Shown: positions 9,375-18,676 of the stretch, piece after piece | How the letters are laid out: every line of letters begins with the position of its first letter | How positions within the stretch are numbered: the stretch's first letter is position 1 | NCBI RefSeq assembly: GCF_031127835.1 | Contig: NZ_JARXHX010000010.1 | Location: 124,001-188,000, forward strand | Length of the DNA stretch: 64,000 nt | Source: Pelagicoccus sp. SDUM812002 | Lineage (GTDB): Bacteria; Verrucomicrobiota; Verrucomicrobiia; Opitutales; Opitutaceae | Direction: 5' to 3' | Translations under genes and position numbers: made by a program | The notes under the pieces: model-generated | Databases searched by the model: none | What the model saw: the letters and a program-made list of their open reading frames with translations, nothing else | What the model was told of the DNA's origin: nothing

Positions 9375-9396
9375 AAAAAAACCGCCAGTCTGGCGG
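9375..9396 (-). terminator. Rho-independent terminator after tRNA-Asn
   Basis: The perfect inverted repeat CCGCCAG-T-CTGGCGG at 9382-9396 is followed on the minus strand by seven T residues (9375-9381). It lies 13 bp beyond the tRNA 3' end, so the tRNA is probably transcribed on its own and rplY has a separate promoter within 9208-9374. Confidence 0.85.
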
Positions 9397-9408
9397 ACGG
9401 AGATAAAA

Positions 9409-9483
<75 letters not shown>

Positions 9484-9529
9484 ATGAAGGATTCGGAAAA
9501 AGTCGTTTCGAGCGCTCCTTGTCAACTCT

Positions 9530-9559
9530 TTGATTCAAGAATTCCAAAAAAAGTACAAT
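9530..9559 (+). promoter_or_regulatory. Probable sigma-70-type promoter for the M48 protease gene
   Basis: TTGATT (9530-9535) and TACAAT (9554-9559) are separated by 18 bp and lie 85 bp upstream of the chosen ATG at 9645. The hexamers match the -35 and -10 consensus in four and five of six positions. No transcript evidence is available. Confidence 0.4.
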
Positions 9560-9644
9560 CCCCTCTCGAGGCGTTTGACCGAGGCCTAAATCCATGGTCA
9601 TTGTGATAAACGAACTTTTCCCGTTCAGACTAATCCAAGCCGAT

Positions 9645-11144
9645 ATGCGCCACCGACTCTTTACTTTTACCTGCCTAGTATCCACGATTGCCCTACTTCT
9701 CGGAGGCTGCGCCACCGAGCCTAGCCTCTACACGGGAGAGACTGGCTACTACGCCTACACTTGGGAACAAGAGCTCAAGCTGGGACGCGAGTCAGATGCA
9801 GGAATCGTCCAGCAAATGGGCCTATACCAAGACGATGCGCTTGCAGCCTACATTCGCGATATCGGGAAAGATCTTCTCCAATACAGCGCCATCAAGGCGG
9901 TAGGAGCCCCAGAGATCTATCAAAATACAGAATTCACCTTCCGCCTCCTCGACTCCGATGTCGTGAACGCATTTGCGCTTCCTGGCGGCTACATCTACGT
10001 CACTAGAGGACTTCTCGCGCACCTGAAAAACGAAGCCCAGCTCGCGGTGGTGATCGGTCACGAAATAACTCACGTCGAGGCGCGCCACGCCTCCAAGCAA
10101 GCACTCAAAAGACAACTCGGCCAAATTGGCCTTGTCGCTGGAGCCGTCATCGGCGAGCAAGTAGCCGAGAACAAGGAATTCGCTAGAGACATGGTCAATC
10201 TCGGTGGCGAACTCTTCCAACTCGCCACGCTCAAATACGGACGTGACGCTGAGCGCGAGTCGGACTTGCATGGCGTAGAATACGCGGCCAAAGCAGGTTA
10301 TGCCGCCGCTGAAGGTTCGGAATTCTTCCGCTCGCTGGACCGCATCTCCGAAAAGTCCGGCCAAAGCATACCATCATGGATGTCCTCCCATCCCGATCCC
10401 GGAGAGCGCGAAAAGACCATCCAAGAGCTGGCGAAACAATGGAGTCCCAGCATAGGAGCTCAAGCGCCCGTCGTCGGCCAGCAACGCTTCCTTGAAATGA
10501 TCGACGGACTCGTCGTCGGGCAGAATCCAAGAAACGGATACAGCGACGGACAACGCTTCTACCATCCCGACCTCCGTTTCCAATTCGATAAACCAGCCGG
10601 CTGGAGCCTACAAAACGAAAGCGGAGCCGTCTACCTGACGGATGCCAACCGGTCAGTGATGCTCGCATTTACCATTGCCAAAGAAAGCAGCCCGCTCGAG
10701 GCAGCCCAAGCATTCATATCAAAACTATCCATCGAGCCCACCTACGCTCAAGACTCTCGCGTCAACGGGATGCCCGCGTACGTCGTTGAGGGCACCGTGA
10801 GCAACCAAACCGGCACTTTGATGCTGAACTCGACGTTCATACAGATGGGCGACAAAGTATTCACTTTCTTGGGATACGGCACCAGCGCTTCCTTTCCCGC
10901 TCAAGCTCAGACGATTCGAGGAGTAGCTGGTTCATTCGACAATCTCACGAATCCAGACATCCTAAACATCCAGCCGCACCGCATCGCAATCGAGAGCGCC
11001 GCGCGAACAGCGCCCTTCAAAGACCTGCTGCCTGAGCGACTCCCTCCCGGCACCGATACCCACGACTGGGCGATCATGAACCAAGTCGAGCTCGATCAAA
11101 CCATCGAACGTGGGCAACTCGTAAAATTGCCGGCTCGAAATTGA
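9645..11144 (+). CDS. M48-family zinc metalloprotease, lipoprotein
   Basis: Probable envelope quality-control protease of the BepA/LoiP type. ATG 9645 gives a lipoprotein signal peptide with lipobox LLGGC. An in-frame ATG at 9594 would put 17 extra residues in front and is less likely. The peptidase domain carries the zinc site HEITH followed by the third-ligand region ERESDLHGVEYAAKAGY, and the conserved SDVVNAFALPGGYIYVTRG. The C-terminal part (about residues 290-499) is a long extension of unclear role rather than the usual TPR repeats. It stands alone, upstream of the VPDSG-CTERM gene. Confidence 0.88.
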   Translation: MRHRLFTFTCLVSTIALLLGGCATEPSLYTGETGYYAYTWEQELKLGRESDAGIVQQMGLYQDDALAAYIRDIGKDLLQYSAIKAVGAPEIYQNTEFTFRLLDSDVVNAFALPGGYIYVTRGLLAHLKNEAQLAVVIGHEITHVEARHASKQALKRQLGQIGLVAGAVIGEQVAENKEFARDMVNLGGELFQLATLKYGRDAERESDLHGVEYAAKAGYAAAEGSEFFRSLDRISEKSGQSIPSWMSSHPDPGEREKTIQELAKQWSPSIGAQAPVVGQQRFLEMIDGLVVGQNPRNGYSDGQRFYHPDLRFQFDKPAGWSLQNESGAVYLTDANRSVMLAFTIAKESSPLEAAQAFISKLSIEPTYAQDSRVNGMPAYVVEGTVSNQTGTLMLNSTFIQMGDKVFTFLGYGTSASFPAQAQTIRGVAGSFDNLTNPDILNIQPHRIAIESAARTAPFKDLLPERLPPGTDTHDWAIMNQVELDQTIERGQLVKLPARN

Positions 11145-11368
11145 GCTAGAAATGGGGGGCTGTCGACGTCGCCCCTAGCAGCACCCACAAAGAAGGAACA
11201 TAAGCAACGATTTCGGCGTAGTACGTAATACCTTTCGACCCGAGAGCTATGAGAGAAAGCCTCAGATCGCCGGAAGCTCGGCGGTACGGCTGGACGATGG
11301 ACGAGAAGCCGTTAACTTAGGAGGGTAGGATTCCTCGTGAAATTAATGAACCACTCTTCCCAGAAACC
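11145..11368 (+). other. 224-bp intergenic leader with possible RNA structure
   Basis: No gene is seen. GCTAG/CCCCTAGC segments near 11143-11181 can pair imperfectly and may end the protease transcript, although there is no T-run. Further down, CGCCG-GAAGCT-CGGCG (about 11268-11283) sits inside an AGCC/GGCT stem, a nested hairpin ahead of the VPDSG-CTERM gene. It does not match a riboswitch class I can name with confidence. Confidence 0.3.
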
Positions 11369-11911
11369 ATGAAAAACTTCGCCACATTTCTATTGATCGC
11401 CTGCTCTATCCCTCTTTCATGCCAAGCCCTTTCAATTACGCCTGTAAATTACCCGAAGGAGGTTGACGTTTACGATATAGTCTGGGGGAGCGACCCGGGA
11501 CGCCCACTTGCCTCTCTCCCTGATTACTACGTCCTAGACCCACGTGCAGCCGACAGCATCGAACAGATCGTTGATTCGATTACTTCGCTAGCAGGAGAAG
11601 AGTTCGCACCGTTCGACGATGTAGCCGTTTCATGGGCTACTCACTTCCGTTTCTATTTTGCAGACCAATACGATCGCCGGCTATCAGAATCGACCTTCTA
11701 CGACGGCGGAAACTACGATTTCGAGCCACTCCCCCACACGGAATACGGAGCACGCGTATTCGCAAAGGACACTCATTACGCTAGCCGCGTGCCGGACAGC
11801 GGCGCCACAGCTTCCCTCTCGGGAATGGCTTTATTCGCAACCCTGCTGGCAAGCAGCAGGATTAGCAGGAAAAGGCGACCATTCGGAACCAAGCCTTCAG
11901 AGCTTGACTAG
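11369..11911 (+). CDS. VPDSG-CTERM sorting-signal exported protein
   Basis: A 180-residue secreted protein of unknown function. It has an N-terminal signal peptide (MKNFATFLLIACSIPLSCQA). The C-terminus has the tripartite sorting signal VPDSGATASLSGMALFATLL followed by an Arg/Lys-rich end, the verrucomicrobial variant of PEP-CTERM recognised by an exosortase. The middle is rich in Asp and Tyr and matches no family I know. Its TAG stop shares a CTAG with the stop of the converging hemN gene. No exosortase gene is in the window. Confidence 0.8.
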   Translation: MKNFATFLLIACSIPLSCQALSITPVNYPKEVDVYDIVWGSDPGRPLASLPDYYVLDPRAADSIEQIVDSITSLAGEEFAPFDDVAVSWATHFRFYFADQYDRRLSESTFYDGGNYDFEPLPHTEYGARVFAKDTHYASRVPDSGATASLSGMALFATLLASSRISRKRRPFGTKPSELD

Positions 11912-13305
11912 ATAGCCTTCGAGAAACTTTGGGCGGCGTTGCCCATATAGGCATCGAATCGCGAGGCGACGTTGCGGATAAGCAGCCGTCCGAGCGGGGT
12001 GACGCTCAACCCGCTTTCGCTTAAACGTACAAGCCCATCGCTTTCCATGCCTCTCAAGCTTTCAAGCTCCGAGCCAAAGTAGCTCGAAAAGTCGATTCCG
12101 TTGACAATTCCTCGCTCCGCAAAATCCAATTCAAGATCACACATCAAACGCATTATGACTTCACGGCGAATCTGGTCGTCCCTCGTCAAAAGGTAACCTT
12201 TTTCTAGAGGAATACTCCCTTCATCAAGCATGCTGTAATACGTATCCAAATCCTTGTGGTTTTGGCGGAACGCGTTTTGCGACTGGCTAATAGCGGACAT
12301 CCCGAAGGCGCAAATATCGACATTCGCATGCAGACTGTAGCCCTGGAAATTTCGCTGCAACGTCTTCGATTGCTGAGCCTTGACCATCGGGTCCTCCAGC
12401 TTAGCAAAGTGATCCATGCCGACATGGGCATAACCGCAGCCAGTCAACTTTTCTACAGTCTGGATGAGGATCTCGATTTTCGAATCCGCGCCGGGCAGCG
12501 GCGAGCGCTCGAGGATTTTCTGAGCTGGTTTGCTCCAAGGCACATGAGCATAGGAAAACACAGCCAGCCGATCCGCATCGTAGGAGAGCACCTCTTGCAA
12601 GGTTTCCTTGAAGCTTTCCTCAGTCTGGTGGGGCAAGCCGTAGATCAGGTCAACGTTGATCGAATTAATGCCCGCCTCCCGCAGCCAGCCAATAGTCTTA
12701 GCATTCGTAGCCGTTGGCTGGATACGGTGTATCGCCTCCTGCACTTTGCGATTTACGTCCTGCACTCCGATCGAAGCACGGTTAATTCCAAGTTCCATGA
12801 AAGCTGCGACCTGAGCCTCCGACAGTGTGCGCGGATCCAGCTCCACACTGATTTCAGCCTCCTCGTCAAACTCGAAAGATCCACGCAATATCGACGAAAG
12901 CCTCTTGATCTGCTTTGGGGAAAGGAAATTTGGCGAGCCTCCACCGAAGTGTAGCTGCACGACCTTGCGACCCTTGCGAATGAGCTCCGAGTAGCGACGC
13001 ACCTCAACCTCCAAGTAGTCTAGATACTTATCCGCGAGGGAAGTATCGGTCGAGATGATCTTTGCGCAGCCGCAAAACCAGCAAAGACTACGGCAATAAG
13101 GCACGTGGACATAGAGAGACAAAGGTCCCCCCGCATCCTCGAGATCCGCCAACAAAGCCGACCGGCTGCTGCGATCCTCGATTGTCTTGAACTTCAAGGC
13201 CGTCGGATACGAGGTGTAGCGCGGAGCGGGCTGGTTATACTTTCGAATCAAATCGGCACTAAGACCGAGAGATTCGCGCGAAAAGCTGAGAGGCACATTT
13301 GGCAT
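11908..13305 (-). CDS. hemN: Oxygen-independent coproporphyrinogen III oxidase (radical SAM)
   Basis: Oxidative decarboxylation of coproporphyrinogen III in anaerobic haem synthesis. The protein has PRYTSYPTA near the N-terminus, the radical-SAM cluster motif CRSLCWFC followed by GCAK, LHFGGGSPNFL, and SVELDPRTL. The C-terminal HemN domain is present. ATG 13305 (MPNVPLSF) is preferred because it matches the usual N-terminal length. An ATG at 13383 would add 26 residues and overlap hpf by 41 bp. It converges on the VPDSG-CTERM gene with a 4-bp stop overlap. The haem product fits the cbb3 oxidase encoded later in the window. Confidence 0.93.
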   Translation of the reverse strand: MPNVPLSFSRESLGLSADLIRKYNQPAPRYTSYPTALKFKTIEDRSSRSALLADLEDAGGPLSLYVHVPYCRSLCWFCGCAKIISTDTSLADKYLDYLEVEVRRYSELIRKGRKVVQLHFGGGSPNFLSPKQIKRLSSILRGSFEFDEEAEISVELDPRTLSEAQVAAFMELGINRASIGVQDVNRKVQEAIHRIQPTATNAKTIGWLREAGINSINVDLIYGLPHQTEESFKETLQEVLSYDADRLAVFSYAHVPWSKPAQKILERSPLPGADSKIEILIQTVEKLTGCGYAHVGMDHFAKLEDPMVKAQQSKTLQRNFQGYSLHANVDICAFGMSAISQSQNAFRQNHKDLDTYYSMLDEGSIPLEKGYLLTRDDQIRREVIMRLMCDLELDFAERGIVNGIDFSSYFGSELESLRGMESDGLVRLSESGLSVTPLGRLLIRNVASRFDAYMGNAAQSFSKAI

Positions 13306-13342
13306 GACCGTCGTTTGTTCGAGGATTAGTGGAGAGATCTCG

Positions 13343-13726
13343 TTACGAGAGATCGTTGGTTCCGGTTTTTGGTAGATCGGCATCCAAGTCGATCGAACTC
13401 AGGTGCCGCCGCTCAGTAACGCGGCGACGACTCTTGTTGCGAATGATGCGATCCAACTTGTCTCCCAGATCAGAGATCGCCTTGTAGAGATCGTCACCCT
13501 GGGCGGTCACATCGAAGTGATTCCGGTGGCCATCCACATGCCCTTTGGCTATGAACTCGTCCTGGTGCGTCTTGGCATGGCGCTCGAGCTCCAGCTCCAC
13601 TCGGATCCTTTTGATATCGGAATCATGTTCGCGAAGCTTCTCCGCCAGCTCCTTCACCTTACACTTAATGGGTTCCGTCAATTCAAGGTGACGTCCCACT
13701 ATCTCAACTTCGTTATTAGAGTCCAT
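13343..13726 (-). CDS. hpf: Ribosome hibernation-promoting factor, short form
   Basis: Binds the 30S subunit and holds ribosomes inactive under stress. The 127-residue product starts with VEIVGRHLELTEPIKCKVKE and contains the S30AE signature segments KRIRVELELERHAKTH and DLYKAISDLGDKLDRII, then a short basic tail RNKSRRRVTERR. It lacks the long C-terminal dimerisation domain. It lies just upstream of hemN and divergent to the PocR-AraC regulator. Confidence 0.9.
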   Translation of the reverse strand: MDSNNEVEIVGRHLELTEPIKCKVKELAEKLREHDSDIKRIRVELELERHAKTHQDEFIAKGHVDGHRNHFDVTAQGDDLYKAISDLGDKLDRIIRNKSRRRVTERRHLSSIDLDADLPKTGTNDLS

Positions 13727-13791
13727 GGGGGGACTATCTCAGATTTGGCCCAATCCCCCTACTCGGATTTGGCTATATACTTCTCATTTTC

Positions 13792-13835
13792 AGCTAAAAG
13801 AGAATTAATTACAATTGACTCTCTATTTTTTAGCT
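13792..13835. promoter_or_regulatory. Inverted repeat in the hpf / regulator intergenic region
   Basis: AGCTAAAA (13792-13799) and TTTTAGCT (13828-13835) are perfect inverse copies 28 bp apart in the A/T-rich divergent region just before the ATG at 13850. The spacing would suit a dimeric regulator such as the adjacent AraC-type protein, or it may form an RNA hairpin in its leader. Function is not shown. Confidence 0.3.
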
Positions 13836-13849
13836 CAAAAGTTCCACCC

Positions 13850-14782
13850 ATGGCTAAGAAAGGAACCAAACGAGTTTTAGCGGCCGTCGAGTACGCCACA
13901 CCGGAGGAGAGCCGAAACCTCACCAAAAGCATCGGAGCCACTCGCCTATTCGCCAAATACGAGCGCTCCTTCACCGCCGCCTCTGGTCTTCCTCTCACCC
14001 TTCGCCCTATCGGCACCTTCCGGATGCCAGCTACCGGACATAAGAAGCAAAATCCATTCTGCGCCCTCGTCTCAACCTCCCGGAAGGGTTGCCTAGCTTG
14101 CTTGATGGCGCAATCGGAGCTAGAGAAGTCAGCGACCCACACAGCAACCAGCTTTCGTTGTTTCGCCGGACTGAGTGACACGCTCGTTCCCATCAAGATG
14201 GGAAACCGCATCATAGCCTACCTACAAACTGGGCAGGTCGCGCTCGAAGCTCTCGACAACTCCCACTACGACCGAGCCCACGGCGAGATGATCCTCAGAG
14301 GCATCGAGCTCGATTCCCGAGAGGCTCGCAAAGCCTATCGCAAGAGTGTCTGCATGGACCGAGAAGCATACCAAGGATTCGTGAAAATGCTCGAGATTTT
14401 CGCCGAAAGCTTGGGAGCCGCTGCCAACGCCCTACATATTGGCAAGGCAGACAAGTCTGGAAACCAAGCAGCGCTAAAGGCTGTGCGATACATCCGCCAG
14501 CACTGCGATCATCCCATACCTTTGGCTGAAATCGCAAAAGTTGCCGGAGCCAGCGTCCGCCACTTCAGCAAGATCTTCAAAGAAGAGACTGGCATCACCT
14601 TCGTCGACTACCTGACCCGCGAACGCGTGGAAAGGGCCAAGAAGCACATCAGCCAAACAAATGATCGGATTTCCGACATCGCTTTTGCCAGCGGATTTGA
14701 CTCGATCGCCCAATTTAATAGGGCCTTCAAAAAAGTATCCGGCGAGTCTCCCAGCAGCTACCGTCTCAGCGCGAATGGCTGA
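13850..14782 (+). CDS. PocR-domain AraC-family transcriptional regulator
   Basis: A 310-residue regulator with a PocR-type ligand-sensing domain (about residues 30-190) and a C-terminal AraC double helix-turn-helix (about 205-308). The sensor contains the family cysteines in FCALV..., GCLACLMAQ and FRCFAGL and the segment VPIKMGNRIIAYLQTGQV. The DNA-binding part has IAKVAGASVRHFSKIFKEET and ISDIAFASGFDSIAQFNRAF. ATG 13850 is used; the open frame upstream runs antisense to hpf and is not credible as coding. The ligand is unknown. Confidence 0.88.
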   Translation: MAKKGTKRVLAAVEYATPEESRNLTKSIGATRLFAKYERSFTAASGLPLTLRPIGTFRMPATGHKKQNPFCALVSTSRKGCLACLMAQSELEKSATHTATSFRCFAGLSDTLVPIKMGNRIIAYLQTGQVALEALDNSHYDRAHGEMILRGIELDSREARKAYRKSVCMDREAYQGFVKMLEIFAESLGAAANALHIGKADKSGNQAALKAVRYIRQHCDHPIPLAEIAKVAGASVRHFSKIFKEETGITFVDYLTRERVERAKKHISQTNDRISDIAFASGFDSIAQFNRAFKKVSGESPSSYRLSANG

Positions 14783-14796
14783 GCCACCTCGGCCGA

Positions 14797-15420
14797 CTAC
14801 ACCATGTAGTTCCAAGTCTTGCTGACAGCGTCGTACTGCTCCAGTCGGCCGATGCCTATCTCGTAATAGCAGGCGTGAATCGCGAGCCTGCCTTCGGCAA
14901 CCGCGTCTTTGACACAAGGATACTCCAGCAAGTGCTCGGACTGTGAGATTACATTGGCTTTGGCTACTCCTTCGAGCGACTGCACTTCACAATCCTCCAA
15001 GGCAGGAATCGCGTACTCGACCCATGAGGAAAGCATCCGGTCCATAGGCACCTTACCCAACTGCAGCAAAGCCTTCATACCACCACAATCAGAGTGTCCG
15101 CAGATTACCACGTGGCTCACCTTTAGCTGGTCTACCGCGAAATGTAGTGCCGACCCCACTGACGCTTCGTCGGCTGCTAGTGGAGGTACGATATTTGCAA
15201 CATTGCGAAGCAAGAAGAGATCTCCCAGCTCGGCACCGAGTATGCGTTCAGCCGGTACCCGCGAATCCGCGCAACCGATCCACATGACCTTCGGCGACTG
15301 ACCGTCCGCAAGGTGAGCGTATAGCTCCCTGTTATTTGCGTAGTCGTTTTGGAGAAAACGCATATGCCCCTCTCTCAGGGAATCTGGCAAATCGTTTGAA
15401 TCGTTATGGTCTGGCATCAA
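14797..15420 (-). CDS. Beta-class carbonic anhydrase
   Basis: Interconverts CO2 and bicarbonate. The 207-residue cytoplasmic protein has the zinc and catalytic motifs WIGCADSRVPAERI (Cys, Asp-Arg dyad) and VICGHSDCGGMKAL (His and second Cys). It ends with a short helical tail. It stands alone, converging on the PocR-AraC gene with a 14-bp gap. An alternative ATG one codon later is equally possible. Confidence 0.93.
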   Translation of the reverse strand: MMPDHNDSNDLPDSLREGHMRFLQNDYANNRELYAHLADGQSPKVMWIGCADSRVPAERILGAELGDLFLLRNVANIVPPLAADEASVGSALHFAVDQLKVSHVVICGHSDCGGMKALLQLGKVPMDRMLSSWVEYAIPALEDCEVQSLEGVAKANVISQSEHLLEYPCVKDAVAEGRLAIHACYYEIGIGRLEQYDAVSKTWNYMV

Positions 15421-15502
15421 ACGAGTGGGCTAGAACAACTTGCTTCCATAGAGAAGCAAATTCGCGCCGTAGCCCTGAGACTCACAAAAAAAATGCAGAG
15501 CC

Positions 15503-15886
15503 TCAAACAGGCATGTCGCCCATTAATCCAAGGGGGTTGCCCCAAGGGTCCTCGAAAAACGCTAGCCAAGATGACTTGCCCATGAAGTTCTCAACAATGC
15601 AGCTAGGACCGCTCTTGAATCGGATGCCGTTAGCCTTCAGTTGGTCAGCGACCTCGTGCACGTGCCCGTCTACCCGGAAGTAGATGGGGCAGCCGATCGG
15701 GCGATTAGCCGACTCTTGCACCATGATCGTAAGTTCTCCGCACTTGAGCATCATCGTCTGCCCAAATAGCGAATCGACCTCCACCCCAAGCTGATCCCCA
15801 TAAAACACCCGCGCTTCATCGATGTTTCCGACTCGAAGCTCCAATTGGCCGATAGTCGTTAAGGTAGGTGCTATTGCTTGGGCCAT
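15503..15886 (-). CDS. VOC/glyoxalase-family protein
   Basis: A small 127-residue protein with the vicinal-oxygen-chelate fold. The first beta-alpha unit is IGQLELRVGNIDEARVFYGD. The second half contains YFRVDGHVHEVADQLKANG and the family end FFEDPWGNPLGLM. Substrate cannot be told from sequence; members include dioxygenases, glyoxalases and drug-binding proteins. It stands alone, downstream of the SNF2 helicase start region in opposite reading order. Nothing recognisable lies in 15887-16026. Confidence 0.82.
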   Translation of the reverse strand: MAQAIAPTLTTIGQLELRVGNIDEARVFYGDQLGVEVDSLFGQTMMLKCGELTIMVQESANRPIGCPIYFRVDGHVHEVADQLKANGIRFKSGPSCIVENFMGKSSWLAFFEDPWGNPLGLMGDMPV

Positions 15887-16026
15887 AAGATGTGCTAGAT
15901 TAGGTGAAGTGATCAGGCAGTGGGTAGTTCACCCCCTATATCGACATCAGTTCGCGAGTCCTGAACCCTAAACACGCGATATGGAGGGAATTGAGGAGAT
16001 AGAAACGAGGGCCTTCCTCGCCAAGA

Positions 16027-18537
16027 CTAGCTCCCTTGAGCCAAGGCTAGCAAACTCTGCAGCGATTGCACGCCACTCGCAAGCAGGTCCGGACCGGCTT
16101 TCGAGCCATTAACGATCGAGTCGAACAAATCTCTCTTCTCCCGCTGAAGCTGCTGGATTTTCTCCTCGATCGTACCTCGCGCAAACAGTCGGTAGACGAA
16201 CACACTCTTGGTCTGGCCTATCCGGTGAACGCGGTCGATAGCTTGGCTCTCCACTGCAGGGTTCCACCATGGATCAAGCAAGAAAACGTAGTCAGCGGCG
16301 TGCAAGGTGATGCCGACACTCGCAGCCTTCAGGCTTACCAGCATGGCCGAAGTTTGATCCGTATTTTGAAACTCTCTCACCGGCTTCTCTCGATCGGCCG
16401 TCGAACCTGTCAGCTCAAAAATCGGCAGCTCAGGAAACGCATGCTCAATCATCTCCCTAGCCCGCACCAGAAACCGTACGAACTGACTGAAGATCACAAC
16501 CTTATGGCCAGTACCCAGCACCTCAATCAGCTTTTCAAGCAATACCATCAACTTGCCGCTGTCCTCAATGTTCGCATCCATCCAAGGCAGCAACTGCGGA
16601 TCGCAGCTCACCTGGCGCAGACGAGTGAGTAGACTCAAGGTCGCGAAACGGTTAGTCCGCATCGCACTGCCGAGATCATCGCCAAATCGTGCCAAACCTT
16701 CCTCGCAGATCCGCTGATACTCGCGGGCCTGTACCGGCGTCACGGGACACTCGAGGTCCACGATTGTCTTCTCGGGCAGCTCCAGAGCGACTTCACTCTT
16801 GGTCCGACGAAGCATAAATGGACGGATCTGCGCCCGTAACCTAGCTTTGAACGCTCCTGGATTTTCCGCATAGAGCCGGTCAAACTGATCTCGCGAGCCC
16901 AACATGCCTGGCATCAGGAACTGGAAGGCTGGCCAAATATCGAGCGGCTTGTTCTCGATCGGCGTTCCAGTGAGGGCGATGCGACGTTTCGCCCGCAAGC
17001 GACGACAGCTGCGGGAGACCTTCGAGTCCGGGTTTTTGATAAATTGAGCTTCGTCGACAATCGCGTAGGCGAACTCTTCCGCTACCAGTCGATCAATCCG
17101 GTTTCGCAGAAGAGCGAAGCTCACAACCACCACATCCAATTTCGCGGCTGCCTTCGCAGTTCTCCCTCCAAACTTCCCTATGTTGACATCGGGGGCAAAC
17201 TTAGCGAACTCACTGATCCAGACCGGAACTACGCTCGCGGGACAGACGACAATAACTCGCTCGTCCGCCTTTCGCTGGGCCACCAAAAGGGCTATCACCT
17301 GAACCGTCTTTCCCAATCCCATTTCGTCGGCGAGCAGACAATGACAATCGTGCCGCAGCAAACGGGACATCCACTCCACTCCCTGACGCTGGTACGAACG
17401 CAGACAGTCGAGCAGCTCCATCTCCTCGTCGGGCTTCGGGTTGAGCAGGCCTTCCCGCCACCGGGATAAGTCGTCGGAAAGCTCGACCTCCTCCTCCCCT
17501 TCCCCAAACAAGGAAAAGAGCTGATAGAGCTGTCCCTCCCCACTGGCATCCGCCTCGACTTCCTTCCAAGCGCTCAGGGCCTGGCGAGACTCCTCCGTCA
17601 GCTTGATCACTCCCAATTCCGGCACCAGCATCGGCTCATCGTTACGGGCCAGCAACTCGTCCGCCAAGCCGCTATCGAGCAACTTGGCTCCCGAGTCGAA
17701 AACCCACTGTATATCCAAGCCCCCCGAACGGGCTCTGCTAGCCTGCGGCTTCAGCTTGATCTCTACCACGCCTTGCTGAATGTGCTTCACATTTTCCCGC
17801 TCTTCGGTGGAAAAGCGTGATTTCCAAGTCGGCCACACTGTCTGGATAAAATACACGACCTCGCGCAGGTTTTCCAATAGGTAGCCGCCGAACTCCGGCG
17901 AGTAGACGAAGTGGGACTTGCGCGCCCGAGCTGCCAACATAATGAGTCGCCCGCGCTCGTCGGAATTGTTGGCCCGCGGAGCACCATCCTCCTTGCTCAA
18001 GGCCGAGACTCGAGCCCCATCCTCGCTCAGCCAATACGCTTCGCAAATGAGCCCCTTGAAATGCGTATCCAGCACGAGATGGAGCACGCGAACCTCGCCA
18101 GTCTTGTTCATCGCGTTCTTCGAGAGGTCAAGGGGACGCTCCTCTTCCTCTTCTCCCTCGAGCTCCTCGCTGCCCGAGGCAAGGCTGCCCCGCTCCAATA
18201 AAGAAAGGTCCTCGTCCGCTAGCAGCTCTTCGATCTCCAGCAGACCCGCCACCGCAATCGCTCCTCCGAGCTCCTCGTCAGAGCTAGAAGAACGAACCGC
18301 TAGCTTGCCGCCCAACCACTCCACTACCGAGTAGCTTTCCGCCGCTCCAATCTTGGAGTTCACGATGACGTCCGAGTCATTTAGCGAGATTTCCCGAATA
18401 CGTCCCTTCTTGTAGATCGAGCGACCGCGACGAAGCTCGGCATCGCTAAATGCGGCTTCCCAGTCCTCGCCGAGGCGAGAACTCCAAAGCACCAGCGAGT
18501 GCCGCGAGTAGAGGCGGTTAGCTCCTTTCCAGTTCAT
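16027..18537 (-). CDS. SNF2/RapA-type DEAD/DEAH helicase
   Basis: A Swi2/Snf2 ATPase that probably remodels protein-DNA complexes or assists RNA polymerase recycling. The first 390 residues resemble the bacterial SNF2 N-terminal region with an acidic stretch (about 125-140). Motor motifs follow: DEMGLGKTVQ (Walker A), VDEAQFIKN (motif II), TGTPIENKP (III), MLRRTKSEV, and C-terminal motifs VIFSQFVRFL, LVSLKAASVGITL and DRVHRIGQTK. ATG 18537 is chosen because AAGGTGG lies seven bases upstream; a start at 18597 has no such site. It is divergent from the DUF502 gene. Confidence 0.9.
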   Translation of the reverse strand: MNWKGANRLYSRHSLVLWSSRLGEDWEAAFSDAELRRGRSIYKKGRIREISLNDSDVIVNSKIGAAESYSVVEWLGGKLAVRSSSSDEELGGAIAVAGLLEIEELLADEDLSLLERGSLASGSEELEGEEEEERPLDLSKNAMNKTGEVRVLHLVLDTHFKGLICEAYWLSEDGARVSALSKEDGAPRANNSDERGRLIMLAARARKSHFVYSPEFGGYLLENLREVVYFIQTVWPTWKSRFSTEERENVKHIQQGVVEIKLKPQASRARSGGLDIQWVFDSGAKLLDSGLADELLARNDEPMLVPELGVIKLTEESRQALSAWKEVEADASGEGQLYQLFSLFGEGEEEVELSDDLSRWREGLLNPKPDEEMELLDCLRSYQRQGVEWMSRLLRHDCHCLLADEMGLGKTVQVIALLVAQRKADERVIVVCPASVVPVWISEFAKFAPDVNIGKFGGRTAKAAAKLDVVVVSFALLRNRIDRLVAEEFAYAIVDEAQFIKNPDSKVSRSCRRLRAKRRIALTGTPIENKPLDIWPAFQFLMPGMLGSRDQFDRLYAENPGAFKARLRAQIRPFMLRRTKSEVALELPEKTIVDLECPVTPVQAREYQRICEEGLARFGDDLGSAMRTNRFATLSLLTRLRQVSCDPQLLPWMDANIEDSGKLMVLLEKLIEVLGTGHKVVIFSQFVRFLVRAREMIEHAFPELPIFELTGSTADREKPVREFQNTDQTSAMLVSLKAASVGITLHAADYVFLLDPWWNPAVESQAIDRVHRIGQTKSVFVYRLFARGTIEEKIQQLQREKRDLFDSIVNGSKAGPDLLASGVQSLQSLLALAQGS

Positions 18538-18676
18538 AAACCGTCCACCTTGAAAAATGCAGATGCTCCACTCAACGCTTTTCGAGCGAAGCGCCAAATA
18601 CGAAACCTTCTTCCTTTTGGCGTGTACCTGATCTAGTAAATCATCAACACTCCTGTTTGTAGCTCAATACGCCTCC

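Noticed and set aside
11190-11340. Cyclic-di-GMP (GEMM) riboswitch in the leader of the VPDSG-CTERM gene
   Set aside because: The AAAGCC core is there but the conserved GCAAA and the tetraloop receptor arrangement could not be matched.
13403-13849. N-terminal extension of the PocR-AraC protein in the same open frame
   Set aside because: It is antisense to the conserved hpf gene and has no resemblance to a protein domain.
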